Shown here one piece after another: positions 43,875 through 51,475 of a stretch of DNA of 64,000 bases; the first letter of the stretch is position 1, and the number at the start of each line of letters is the position of its first letter. Below the pieces are notes generated by a model. It made no database searches. It saw nothing but the letters and a program-made list of their open reading frames with translations, and was not told the DNA's origin. Where the stretch lies: contig CASIAI010000001.1 in NCBI GenBank assembly GCA_949372655.1, positions 423,510-487,509 of the forward strand, read 5' to 3'. The stretch comes from Candidatus Poseidoniaceae archaeon (GTDB lineage Archaea > Thermoplasmatota > Poseidoniia > Poseidoniales > Poseidoniaceae). A program made the translations under genes and the position numbers.

Positions 43875-44933
43875 TTAGAATACCTTTTTATCTGCACTCA
43901 TATTACTGAATACTAGCATATTTAGTAAGATCTCACCAAAGTCACGCGCATAAGCACACAGTCTTCTAACCGATTCCGAAAGGCTGAGGTCGAATGCCAT
44001 CCACTCATTATGTCTATGATTATCGAGAAGGTCTTTTTCATGGCTTTTCAATATCTGTTGACATTGTTTCAATTCTCCGCGCGCTATTTCAATTCTTGTT
44101 GAATCTCTGGTTCTAATATTGATCATCAATTCTTTCAAAGCCAACTGCCATTTGGGAAGTTGCTCTAATGGGGCCATATCAATCATATTGGTGGTCAAAC
44201 TTGGATTGAGCTTTACTAATTCCGAGAGAGTGAAGGCATGGTCCATCATTCGCTCTAAAGAACGTGCTAAATTAGCAAACTCTACAGCTTGCGTCCTACT
44301 CAGATTTAGACTAGATGCGACTTTATGTGAGTCAAGTGAAATCCTAACTTGTCTTTCTATGAGATATAGTAGCGCATCCACCTCATTTTCACGGTCTGCT
44401 GCATCTTCAATGAATTCTTTACCTTCTCCCTCAAAAACAGATAATAAGTCTCTTATCAATGAGGTCAAAAGAAGGTACATCCTATTCAAACTAGCATGAA
44501 TCGGCATATCTCCTGGATTCAATAAACATTTTAAAATCAATAAATCATCCATTTCTTCAAATATTTCGAACCCTCTTGTATTTCTCAAAAAACGACGGAT
44601 TTGAAGGTTTGACTGACGGCTTTCCCCTGCCTTGACTTCTATATGAATTAGGTCGGCCCCTGAAATGTAGGCTCCCATCAAATGGTCAAATAAACTATTT
44701 TCGGGCAACTTATTCATTGAAAAAAATACACTTTTCTGTAAGACCTCTACAGCATCTAAAGGAGTTATTCGCAATGCTCCGCTAGGACGCCAGTCTATTT
44801 TCAGAACATCTCTAGAATTGAGTTTGTGTTGAACAACCCACGGTTTAGGAAGACTGAGTGTGAAGGTGCTGCCTCCTGTACTTTGCAATCTTCTAACATC
44901 TTGTCCACCTGGGCCTATTGACATAATATTCAT
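43875..44933 (-). CDS. phoU: AbrB-PhoU-type phosphate regulator
   Basis: A 352-residue protein combining an N-terminal SpoVT/AbrB-like DNA-binding domain (about residues 12-55, RRLQSTGGSTFTLSLPKPWV) with PhoU helical bundles (from about residue 90; ENEVDALLYLIERQVRISL and the later SLERMMDHAFTLSELV and ESVRRLCAYARDF helices). Archaeal AbrB-PhoU proteins are regarded as phosphate-uptake regulators. The divergent neighbour, 72 bases away, encodes the PiT phosphate transporter, which supports that role. A 15-base palindrome in the shared promoter region is a candidate binding site. An alternative ATG lies three codons downstream. Confidence 0.9.
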   Translation of the reverse strand: MNIMSIGPGGQDVRRLQSTGGSTFTLSLPKPWVVQHKLNSRDVLKIDWRPSGALRITPLDAVEVLQKSVFFSMNKLPENSLFDHLMGAYISGADLIHIEVKAGESRQSNLQIRRFLRNTRGFEIFEEMDDLLILKCLLNPGDMPIHASLNRMYLLLTSLIRDLLSVFEGEGKEFIEDAADRENEVDALLYLIERQVRISLDSHKVASSLNLSRTQAVEFANLARSLERMMDHAFTLSELVKLNPSLTTNMIDMAPLEQLPKWQLALKELMINIRTRDSTRIEIARGELKQCQQILKSHEKDLLDNHRHNEWMAFDLSLSESVRRLCAYARDFGEILLNMLVFSNMSADKKVF

Positions 44934-44972
44934 TACTCCCTGTAAATAGTACTATATAGATTATATCTAAGT

Positions 44973-44987
44973 TAAGTAATATACTTA
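44973..44987. promoter_or_regulatory. Palindrome over the pit TATA box; candidate AbrB-PhoU operator
   Basis: TAAGTA-ATA-TACTTA is a perfect 6-base inverted repeat around a 3-base centre. It includes the AT-rich TAATATAC, centred about 26 bases before the pit ATG at 45006, which should be the TATA element. The adjacent TATATAG/TATATC sequence (44953-44966) probably serves the divergent phoU-like gene. Confidence 0.5.
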
Positions 44988-45005
44988 TTGTTGATAGAGC
45001 ATAAT

Positions 45006-47135
45006 ATGGAAGCTACAACTTTGATTCTAATCGGCTTAGCCTTAGTAGTATGTGCATACATGGCTTGGAATATCGGTGCTAATGATGTTGCTAATGCAAT
45101 GGGTACATCAGTTGGTTCCCGTGCACTGACTCTAAAACAAGCCGTCATTATCGCTGCAATATTCGAATTCTGCGGTGCTTTCTTCGCTGGTGATGCTGTA
45201 ACGGATACTGTCCGTAAAGGAATATTAGCAGTGGATTTTTCTGCTGATTATGTAGACGAAGAATTTTCACAAGATTTGGCATTTGGCTTCATTGCAGCAA
45301 TGATGGCTGCTGCAACTTGGCTAACTGTAGCCACTAGATTTGGCCTACCTGTATCAACTACCCACTCAATTATTGGAGGGATTCTGGGTGTAGGACTAGT
45401 TCTTGAAGTGAAGCATCCTGATGCTGGTGGCCTCATCGATTGGGATGTCGTTGGTAAAGTTGTGATGTCATGGGTTGCAAGTCCGTTAATGGGCGCTCTA
45501 CTCGCTTTCTTCTCTTATATGTTAATCAAGAAAACTATTCTTGATTCTGAAACGCCAATTCAAAGATCTAAATGGTTGGCTCCGATTCTAGCATTCCCAA
45601 CATTCTTTATTTTGGGACTTGCCCTACAATTTAAGGCTCTGAAAGGATTCTTCGGAAAGGCTGAATCCAATGGTTGGATTTCAGATAAATATGACTGGTT
45701 ACCAGTAAAAGAAGATGGTGTGTTCAATCCATTTGCGGATAATGCCTGGTTTCCAATTAATTCTCTAATTTTGGCTGCAATCATCGGAATAATTGCAAGT
45801 ATGTGCCTTTATCTAGTACTTAAGAAAACCAATATCGAAGAAGAACACCGTGGCTTTAGAGGGGTAGAAAGAATATTTGTTTGGTTACAAATTATTACTG
45901 CAGCTTATGTTGCATTCGCGCACGGAGCAAACGACCGTTCTAATGCTATTGGCCCTATGGCAGCCGTTTGGCAAGTTCTTTCTTCAGATAGCCAACAATT
46001 ACTAGACAAGGCACCCATTCCTATTTGGCTAATTTTACTTGGTTCTGCTGGTATAGCCATAGGTGTAATGACCTGGGGTTGGAGAGTTATGGAAACCATT
46101 GGTAAGAAGATTACCGATATTACCCCCACACGTGGTTTTGCTGCAGAATTTGGTGCCGCTACTACAATTCTAATTTTCTCAATGCCTTTCCTAGCGGTGC
46201 CTGTTTCGACAACCCATACCTTGGTTGGCGCAGTTGTAGGAGTTGGCCTAGCAGGTGGAGCGAAAGCAGTAGACTTCAGAGTATTTGGTAAAATTGCTAT
46301 GTCCTGGGTTGCAAGTGTACCTGTAGCAGCCTTTGGCGCTGTGGTACTATTCGTTGCATCTGGTGGAGAGGACTTGAACATGATAGTACTCTTACCTCTC
46401 TCCTTCATAGCCGTAGGATTGGCAATCTGGAAGAGTGGAAATGAAATACATGTTGAAGAGGCTCTTTCTGATGTTGGAGGAAAGGGTCATTCTGTAACTC
46501 CATTCGAATTATTCCACCAACATGCACAAGAAGTGGAGAAGACTGTTGAACATATGCTGGATGCGGTAAATCAAGCATGTGACGGCGAAGACTCTTCTGA
46601 ATCTGTACAGAATACTATTGATGCGGAACTGGAAGCGGATAATGTCAAATCAGAAATTAGAAAGATGGCTCTTAATGATATGAGGTTTGGTCTGCATGTA
46701 AGTTTAGATGACTTCCTCTACATGGTCACTAGGCAGGATAGAATCGCAGACTATGCTCAAAATGTTGCTGAACAAATTAAGTTTAGACCATTATTTGATG
46801 ATGAAAAAGCCAAACAACTGCTCAAAGGAATGGCTAAATCTGTGGCTGAAACTGTCGCTAAATATGAAGATACAGTTGAAGCACTGCGTGATTTCACCAT
46901 ATCTGGACAAACCAAGGCTGCAGAAATAAAATTAGCAGAATTGATCCGTGAAGTAAATATCAAAGAGCATGAAGCTGATATGGTTGAAGCAGAGGCTGCT
47001 GGTTATGTATTCTCTAATGGTGATGACCAACCGTTGGCTGCAATGCACATGTATAGAGTTCTGCAAAGGCTTGATGATGTTGCTAATGCTTGTGAAAAGG
47101 CAGCAAATGCTTTCTTACCAATTCTCAATAAGTAA
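45006..47135 (+). CDS. pit: PiT-family phosphate transporter with C-terminal PhoU-like (DUF47) domain
   Basis: A 709-residue transporter. Two PiT signatures are present: AWNIGANDVANAMGTSVGSRAL near residue 20 and AHGANDRSNAIGPMAAVW near residue 305, each followed by a second conserved block (GLPVSTTHSIIGG and AVPVSTTHTLVGA). About eleven helices lie in residues 1-480. From about 500 on is a soluble PhoU-like/DUF47 domain (helical, HAQEVEKTVEHMLDA and then DDVANACEKAANAF), which is often a separate gene next to pit. The fusion suggests the transporter carries its own regulatory domain. The start is the ATG at 45006; an upstream TTG is less likely. Confidence 0.95.
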   Translation: MEATTLILIGLALVVCAYMAWNIGANDVANAMGTSVGSRALTLKQAVIIAAIFEFCGAFFAGDAVTDTVRKGILAVDFSADYVDEEFSQDLAFGFIAAMMAAATWLTVATRFGLPVSTTHSIIGGILGVGLVLEVKHPDAGGLIDWDVVGKVVMSWVASPLMGALLAFFSYMLIKKTILDSETPIQRSKWLAPILAFPTFFILGLALQFKALKGFFGKAESNGWISDKYDWLPVKEDGVFNPFADNAWFPINSLILAAIIGIIASMCLYLVLKKTNIEEEHRGFRGVERIFVWLQIITAAYVAFAHGANDRSNAIGPMAAVWQVLSSDSQQLLDKAPIPIWLILLGSAGIAIGVMTWGWRVMETIGKKITDITPTRGFAAEFGAATTILIFSMPFLAVPVSTTHTLVGAVVGVGLAGGAKAVDFRVFGKIAMSWVASVPVAAFGAVVLFVASGGEDLNMIVLLPLSFIAVGLAIWKSGNEIHVEEALSDVGGKGHSVTPFELFHQHAQEVEKTVEHMLDAVNQACDGEDSSESVQNTIDAELEADNVKSEIRKMALNDMRFGLHVSLDDFLYMVTRQDRIADYAQNVAEQIKFRPLFDDEKAKQLLKGMAKSVAETVAKYEDTVEALRDFTISGQTKAAEIKLAELIREVNIKEHEADMVEAEAAGYVFSNGDDQPLAAMHMYRVLQRLDDVANACEKAANAFLPILNK

Positions 47136-47236
47136 GCGCGCCATTGATAATCAGGAAGGATTTCGGATGTATGTCCGAGCCTAACCCAACCCCACATGCG
47201 TGGAACAGTGGCTGACGGCTCAGGAGCGTGAACTCA
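47136..47236 (+). other. Short GC-richer leader with hairpin between pit and taw1
   Basis: The spacer holds a small hairpin (TCGGA-TGTATG-TCCGA at 47163-47178) and GC-rich flanks unlike the AT-rich promoters seen elsewhere. There is no TATA-like sequence at the leaderless distance from taw1. The GGAG at 47223-47226 suggests leadered translation of taw1, so taw1 may be read through from pit. It could be a terminator or processing element; I see no convincing RNA gene. Confidence 0.3.
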
Positions 47237-48244
47237 ATGGGTATGGATTTAGCATTAAAGGCAAAATTACAGAAGCAAAGATATCATATTGTTGGCGAAC
47301 ATGGCGGGGTGAAAACTTGCCATTGGACTAAAGAATCACTGCTAAGAGATAGACAATGCTACAAAGGAAAATTCTACGGAATTCAAAGTCATAATTGTAT
47401 GCAAACTTCACCTGTTGTCGACCAGTGTAATCTGGCTTGTACCTACTGTTGGAGAGAACCGCACATGGATACTCTAGAATTGACTGACCAAGACCCTATG
47501 GAATTACTGTATGAATCGGTAAGAGCACAACGTCGGCTTCTTTCTGGATTTGGTGGAAACCCTAAAGTTCCAAGAGAAAAGTGGCTTGATGCTCAAAACC
47601 CGAAACACGTGGCAATATCTCTAAATGGAGAACCCACTCTTTACACAAGACTCGGGGAATATATGGATTTGTGCCACAAACATGGGATGACTACAATGCT
47701 AGTTACCAATGGAACATTCCCTAAAGTTTTAGAAAAGCTTGATACTTTACCTACTCAACTTTATGTTTCTGTAGATGCGCCCAATAAGGAGGTTTTCGAT
47801 AATGTATGTAAACCAAAATGGAATACTAGAGCTTGGGAACAATTTGAGAAAACTATAGATTTGCTTCCATCTTTAGATACCCGAATTGTTTGCCGCCATA
47901 CATTGATGAAAGGCATCAATATGAGTGATAAACACATAGAGCAATTTGCTGCCCTTGACAACAGAGCAGACCCTGACTTTATTGAAAATAAAGGGTATGT
48001 TTTTGTCGGCCATAGCAGAGAAAACTTGAGTGCAGAAAATATGCCAAGTCATGATGATATAATGGACTTCTCGGCAAAGATTGCTCCACTTACTGGAAGG
48101 AAGATATTATCTGATTCAAAGCCTAGTCGAGTGGCTCTAGTAGGTCAGCAAATTACACCTATTCCAATTCCTGAAGCAACTATGTTTTTCCCTGATGATT
48201 TGGGCATTGCCCCGTCGGTTAAGCATCTTCCAATTATTCAGTAA
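47237..48244 (+). CDS. taw1: tRNA-Phe 4-demethylwyosine synthase (Taw1/TYW1)
   Basis: A 335-residue radical SAM enzyme if begun at the ATG at 47237, which has a GGAG ten bases upstream; a GTG at 47228 is also possible but lies too near that motif. The radical SAM cluster motif is DQCNLACTYCWREPHMD (CxxxCxxC) near residue 70, and the upstream CMQTSPV segment supplies further family cysteines for the second cluster. SLNGEPTLYTRLGEYMDLCHKHGM and VSVDAPNKEVFDNVCKP match Taw1. The enzyme condenses pyruvate carbons onto m1G37 to form the tricyclic wyosine base. With Taw2 at 3550 the window holds two successive steps of wyosine formation. Confidence 0.93.
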   Translation: MGMDLALKAKLQKQRYHIVGEHGGVKTCHWTKESLLRDRQCYKGKFYGIQSHNCMQTSPVVDQCNLACTYCWREPHMDTLELTDQDPMELLYESVRAQRRLLSGFGGNPKVPREKWLDAQNPKHVAISLNGEPTLYTRLGEYMDLCHKHGMTTMLVTNGTFPKVLEKLDTLPTQLYVSVDAPNKEVFDNVCKPKWNTRAWEQFEKTIDLLPSLDTRIVCRHTLMKGINMSDKHIEQFAALDNRADPDFIENKGYVFVGHSRENLSAENMPSHDDIMDFSAKIAPLTGRKILSDSKPSRVALVGQQITPIPIPEATMFFPDDLGIAPSVKHLPIIQ

Positions 48245-48842
48245 TAGGAAAATAAACTGGCTCATCTGCTTGATGCCATTGCTTATTCTTCCTCATACAG
48301 ATAAGGAACTCATCGCTCTCTAGGTTCGATGATAACCAATCATGAATATTAGTCCAATCTTGTGCATCAAACCAATCTCTATCATGATTAGCAAATTGTC
48401 TAACAAAGGGAAATAATGCATCACTAAGAGATGTTTCAATATTATTTTGGCTAAGATAACTATCAAGGTCTTTTAGATAATTTGAAGCCTCTATTCTATG
48501 GTGTAAACTATCGGTATTTTCATAACGATTTGGATACTTATATCTATCAAGATGATACTTAAATTCATCATCGTTTCGAGAAATCCAATGGCTTTCAGTC
48601 TCTTCAAGTTGCCAATCTAGAACATATTGCATTATCTCTAGACTTTCTTCAATAACTGTTCCGTCGGGTAGAAATAGAACTGGAACGGTACCTTTTGGTG
48701 ATATCTCCATCATATGAGAAGGCCTGTCACGAAGAATTACCTCTCGATGTTCTACTTCAAATGAAGTTCTTACAATCGACATTCTCGCCCTCATGGCATA
48801 CGGGCATCTTCTAAAGCTGTACAGAATTGGTCTATCTGCCAT
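48234..48842 (-). CDS. Glutathione S-transferase-like protein
   Basis: A 202-residue protein started at the ATG at 48842 (MADRPILYSFRRCPYAM), which avoids overlap with the upstream gmd gene. The N-terminal thioredoxin-like domain has CPYAMRARM, the cis-Pro segment GTVPVLFLPDGTVIEESLEI and ends before a helical C-terminal domain. This is the GST/omega-like class with a Cys in the active-site position, so glutaredoxin-like or dehalogenase-like reactions are possible. Archaea generally lack glutathione, so the thiol partner is open. It overlaps the convergent taw1 3' end by 11 bases. Confidence 0.85.
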   Translation of the reverse strand: MADRPILYSFRRCPYAMRARMSIVRTSFEVEHREVILRDRPSHMMEISPKGTVPVLFLPDGTVIEESLEIMQYVLDWQLEETESHWISRNDDEFKYHLDRYKYPNRYENTDSLHHRIEASNYLKDLDSYLSQNNIETSLSDALFPFVRQFANHDRDWFDAQDWTNIHDWLSSNLESDEFLICMRKNKQWHQADEPVYFPITE

Positions 48843-48855
48843 AAAGAACTCTCCA

Positions 48856-49920
48856 TCATTCTGGAGGAGTTGGAGGTGTATATCCCCCATCTACGGCTTC
48901 TTGCACTATCTTCATATCTGAATCTACCATCATGGCTACCAATTGTTCAAAAGATGTTTCTGGAACCCAACCTAGTTCTTTTTCTGATAATGATGCATCA
49001 CCGATTAGCAAATCTACTTCTGCTGGACGGAAAAACTTCGGATTAGTTCTTACTCTAACCTCACCTTCTTGGTCAGTCGCTATTGTGTCCACACCTTCAC
49101 CAGACCATGTTAGAGACATTCCCACGTGTGAGAAGGCTAGAGAGATCATATCGCGAACACTATGAGTTCTTCCAGTTGCTACAACAAAGTCATCTGGAGT
49201 ATCTTGTTGCAACATTCTCCATTGCATCTCAACATAATCTCCAGCATAGCCCCAGTCTCGCTTTGCTTCTACATTCCCAATCCATAAGCATTGGTCAAAC
49301 CCATGCGCAATTCTAGCAGCTGTCATAGTAACCTTTCTAGTTACAAATTCAAGACCTCTTCGAGGGCTTTCGTGATTGAACAAGATACCTGTGCAAGCAA
49401 ACATATCATATGATTCTCGATAATTCCTGGTTATCTCAAAGGCGAATACCTTAGCACAACCATAAGGCGACCTCGGGTGGAATGGTGTTTCTTCATTTTG
49501 TGGTACATCTCTAACTTTACCATATTGTTCAGAAGAACCTGCTTGGTAAAACTTACACTTAGGAGCATGCTTACGAATTGCTTCAAGGCATCGCAAAGCA
49601 CCTAATCCGGTGATATCAGCAGTCATCATTGGAGACCTCCAAGATTCTGGAACAAAAGACATGGCTCCTAAGTTGTAAAACTCATCAGGTTGAGCGGTAG
49701 ATACAGCATTATCTATCGAGTTTTGGTCTGCTAAGTCACCATTGATCAAATGGAAGTTTTCGTGTTCCATTAAATGATTTATCAGGCTACGGCCAAGTGT
49801 TGGTTGTGAAACTCTACGCACTAAACCATATACGATATATCCTTTTTCAAGCAATAACTCTGCCAAATAAGAACCATCCTGACCTGTCACGCCTGTGATT
49901 ACTGCCACTTTGTCGCCCAT
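48856..49920 (-). CDS. gmd: GDP-mannose 4,6-dehydratase
   Basis: A 354-residue extended short-chain dehydrogenase. The NAD(P)-binding motif GVTGQDGSYLAELLLEKGY is at the N terminus; SSEQYGKVRDVPQNE carries the catalytic Ser/Glu and SPYGCAKVFA the YxxxK pair. FNHESPRRGLEFVTRKV and DWGYAGDYVE are further GMD signatures. It converts GDP-D-mannose to GDP-4-keto-6-deoxy-D-mannose, the precursor of GDP-fucose and other deoxyhexoses used in surface glycans. A glycosyltransferase at 54212 is a possible downstream partner. Confidence 0.95.
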   Translation of the reverse strand: MGDKVAVITGVTGQDGSYLAELLLEKGYIVYGLVRRVSQPTLGRSLINHLMEHENFHLINGDLADQNSIDNAVSTAQPDEFYNLGAMSFVPESWRSPMMTADITGLGALRCLEAIRKHAPKCKFYQAGSSEQYGKVRDVPQNEETPFHPRSPYGCAKVFAFEITRNYRESYDMFACTGILFNHESPRRGLEFVTRKVTMTAARIAHGFDQCLWIGNVEAKRDWGYAGDYVEMQWRMLQQDTPDDFVVATGRTHSVRDMISLAFSHVGMSLTWSGEGVDTIATDQEGEVRVRTNPKFFRPAEVDLLIGDASLSEKELGWVPETSFEQLVAMMVDSDMKIVQEAVDGGYTPPTPPE

Positions 49921-49999
49921 GAACCTGCGTAGGCATTCACCTTTTCAAATGTCGGCGCAAATAATCACTATTAGCCACTAGATGAAACATGATTAATTG

Positions 50000-50006
50000 T
50001 TTAAAA
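50000..50006 (+). promoter_or_regulatory. TATA box for the E1-like/JAMM operon
   Basis: TTTAAAA centred 26 bases before the ATG at 50029, the normal distance for a leaderless archaeal transcript. No palindrome is evident around it. Confidence 0.6.
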
Positions 50007-50028
50007 GGTGTTGAATTGATTATTTGGC

Positions 50029-50682
50029 ATGTCAATGAAACATAGTCGCCCAATACTGACAATTATTGGAGCGGGAGGGATAGGCAGTCAAACTGTAGAT
50101 TTACTCATACCTGCACTTAGAAGAATTAAGGCTCAATGTCAGATAGTTCTAATGGATGCTGACCTTGTAGAAGATAGAAATCTAGGTCATCAAAAGTATA
50201 CTAATGCAGATATTGGTAAAGCAAAAGTTGATTGTTTAACCTCAAAATACACTTCACAAGGTGATGATTTTGTTTCAATAAAAGGCATAAGTGAAAACTT
50301 TACGTCACTTGAACAATTAAGAAATTCAGATTATGTAATCGTCTGTGTCGATAGACCAGAGCCAAGAAGGTTGGTTCATACCCTCGAGATTCCATGGATA
50401 GACCTCAGATGCGGCGGCGATGGTTACCTAGTTCTATCATCGGATTCAGAAAAACAGCTTGTAGCACAAATGACTCCCGACCATGAACCTAAAAGTTGTC
50501 AGCACGAAGGAGCCTTAGATATTGGTAATCTAGAGTTTGGTTTTGCTATTGCTGCCTCATATGGAGCACAATGGGCATTACAACAAATCCGAGATAGTTC
50601 TTCACCAATACAGGCGATGGGTTCGATGAATTTTGGACAGCTCAGTTTCCCTAAAATGAACACAAAGGTGGAGGCAATATAA
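50029..50682 (+). CDS. E1-like (ThiF/MoeB/HesA family) adenylyltransferase
   Basis: A 217-residue Rossmann-type protein of the ubiquitin-activating family. GAGGIGSQ (14-21) is the nucleotide loop and LMDADLVEDRNLGHQKY (41-57) is the E1 segment where most members have NLxRQ; here the arginine is His. DIGKAKVD (61-68) supplies the Lys. VCVDRPEPRR (105-114) is the C-x-D element. A Cys at 157 (KSCQHEGAL) lines up with the Cys of ThiF/MoeB (CRTAGV), but the CxxC zinc pairs of MoeB are missing. E1 proteins adenylate the C-terminal Gly of small beta-grasp proteins for sulfur transfer or conjugation. It overlaps the JAMM gene by one base and so is an operon partner. Substrate unknown. Confidence 0.83.
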   Translation: MSMKHSRPILTIIGAGGIGSQTVDLLIPALRRIKAQCQIVLMDADLVEDRNLGHQKYTNADIGKAKVDCLTSKYTSQGDDFVSIKGISENFTSLEQLRNSDYVIVCVDRPEPRRLVHTLEIPWIDLRCGGDGYLVLSSDSEKQLVAQMTPDHEPKSCQHEGALDIGNLEFGFAIAASYGAQWALQQIRDSSSPIQAMGSMNFGQLSFPKMNTKVEAI

Positions 50683-51239
50683 TGATAGAAATCCCACATA
50701 TTGAACAATTAGAAATCAATACAGATGAATGGTTTGATATTTGTCAACTGGCCAAACAGCAGGATGTAGAAAATCCTTTACTCTTAGAATTACAAAGAAA
50801 AGGAGCCTCTTTAGGAAGATGGGATGTGGTATATTCTTTATCGCTTCTAGCAGGACTTGAAACATCTGTATTAATCGATAGTGAAAATAATATTTCTTTA
50901 GATTGGGGTGAACCTGGAAGGGTGATTCTCAAAGCACCTCATGGGTTTATGGCTCCATTCAAGTTGTGGGTTCATACACACCCTGGGTTCATGGCTTATT
51001 GGAGTTCAACTGATACCAATAGCCTATCCATTGGTTCCTCTATCATAGAAAAAGCACTGGTACTTGGTTCACCCGGGATCAAACAAGCACAAAACTCTGC
51101 TTTTTGTGAACTTGATGAGATTGAAGAGCGAATTGAAGATAATGGAAGTTTAAGTCAGTGGAGTAATGAAGATATCGTAAATTGGCAAGATTGGTACCAA
51201 GAACTGAATCAAAAAGTAGTGATGGAGGAGTCTATATGA
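50682..51239 (+). CDS. JAMM/MPN+-motif protein linked to E1-like protein
   Basis: A 185-residue protein. Residues 98-111 read HTHPGFMAYWSSTD, an exact H-x-H-P-x6-S-x-x-D zinc site of JAMM isopeptidases, preceded by a hydrophobic strand (FKLWV). The likely catalytic Glu lies upstream (E36 or E60) but cannot be fixed by eye. The last 45 residues are helical and acidic. The ATG shares a base with the E1-like stop (TAATG) and the stop overlaps the next ATG (ATGAG-type), so the three products should be made together. JAMM enzymes near E1-like genes typically trim or release ubiquitin-like proteins. Confidence 0.82.
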   Translation: MIEIPHIEQLEINTDEWFDICQLAKQQDVENPLLLELQRKGASLGRWDVVYSLSLLAGLETSVLIDSENNISLDWGEPGRVILKAPHGFMAPFKLWVHTHPGFMAYWSSTDTNSLSIGSSIIEKALVLGSPGIKQAQNSAFCELDEIEERIEDNGSLSQWSNEDIVNWQDWYQELNQKVVMEESI

Positions 51240-51475
51240 GCGGAGTAAGAGAACCAAAAGATGAAGAAGAACTAGCGAAGGCTAGACTAGCAATTTTACA
51301 TGGTAAAGGGCAAAGTATTGAGCAAGTAATTGCGAATATTATCCGAGACAAACCGAATACTGAACTAGTGGAAGCTGTAACTAGTAGAATCAAATTCGCA
51401 CAAGAAAGTGAAGAAGTTTTGAACCTTGAAGAGTTAATTCAAAGTCTGGTCACAATGCAAGAGAAGTGGGCCTAA
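51236..51475 (+). CDS. Small helical protein of the E1-like/JAMM operon (79 aa)
   Basis: The start is the ATG at 51236, overlapping the JAMM stop by four bases; the frame is open further upstream but that would run inside the JAMM gene. The 79-residue product (MSGVREPKDEEELAKARLA...) is charged and probably all-helical, with a heptad-like pattern in the middle. It lacks a C-terminal Gly-Gly and does not look like a beta-grasp ubiquitin-like protein. It may be an adaptor, substrate or regulator of the two enzymes. It converges directly with the HADH-ECH gene, with no bases between the stop codons. Confidence 0.72.
   Translation: MSGVREPKDEEELAKARLAILHGKGQSIEQVIANIIRDKPNTELVEAVTSRIKFAQESEEVLNLEELIQSLVTMQEKWA

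Noticed and set aside
45905-46408. 167-codon minus-strand reading frame opposite pit
   Set aside because: It lies wholly inside the strongly supported PiT coding sequence, and its composition is what antisense of membrane helices gives.
47145-47215. Possible C/D-box RNA in the pit-taw1 spacer (TTGATAA and CTGA elements)
   Set aside because: The C-box is poor, the inner D'/C' boxes are missing and no guide segment is evident.
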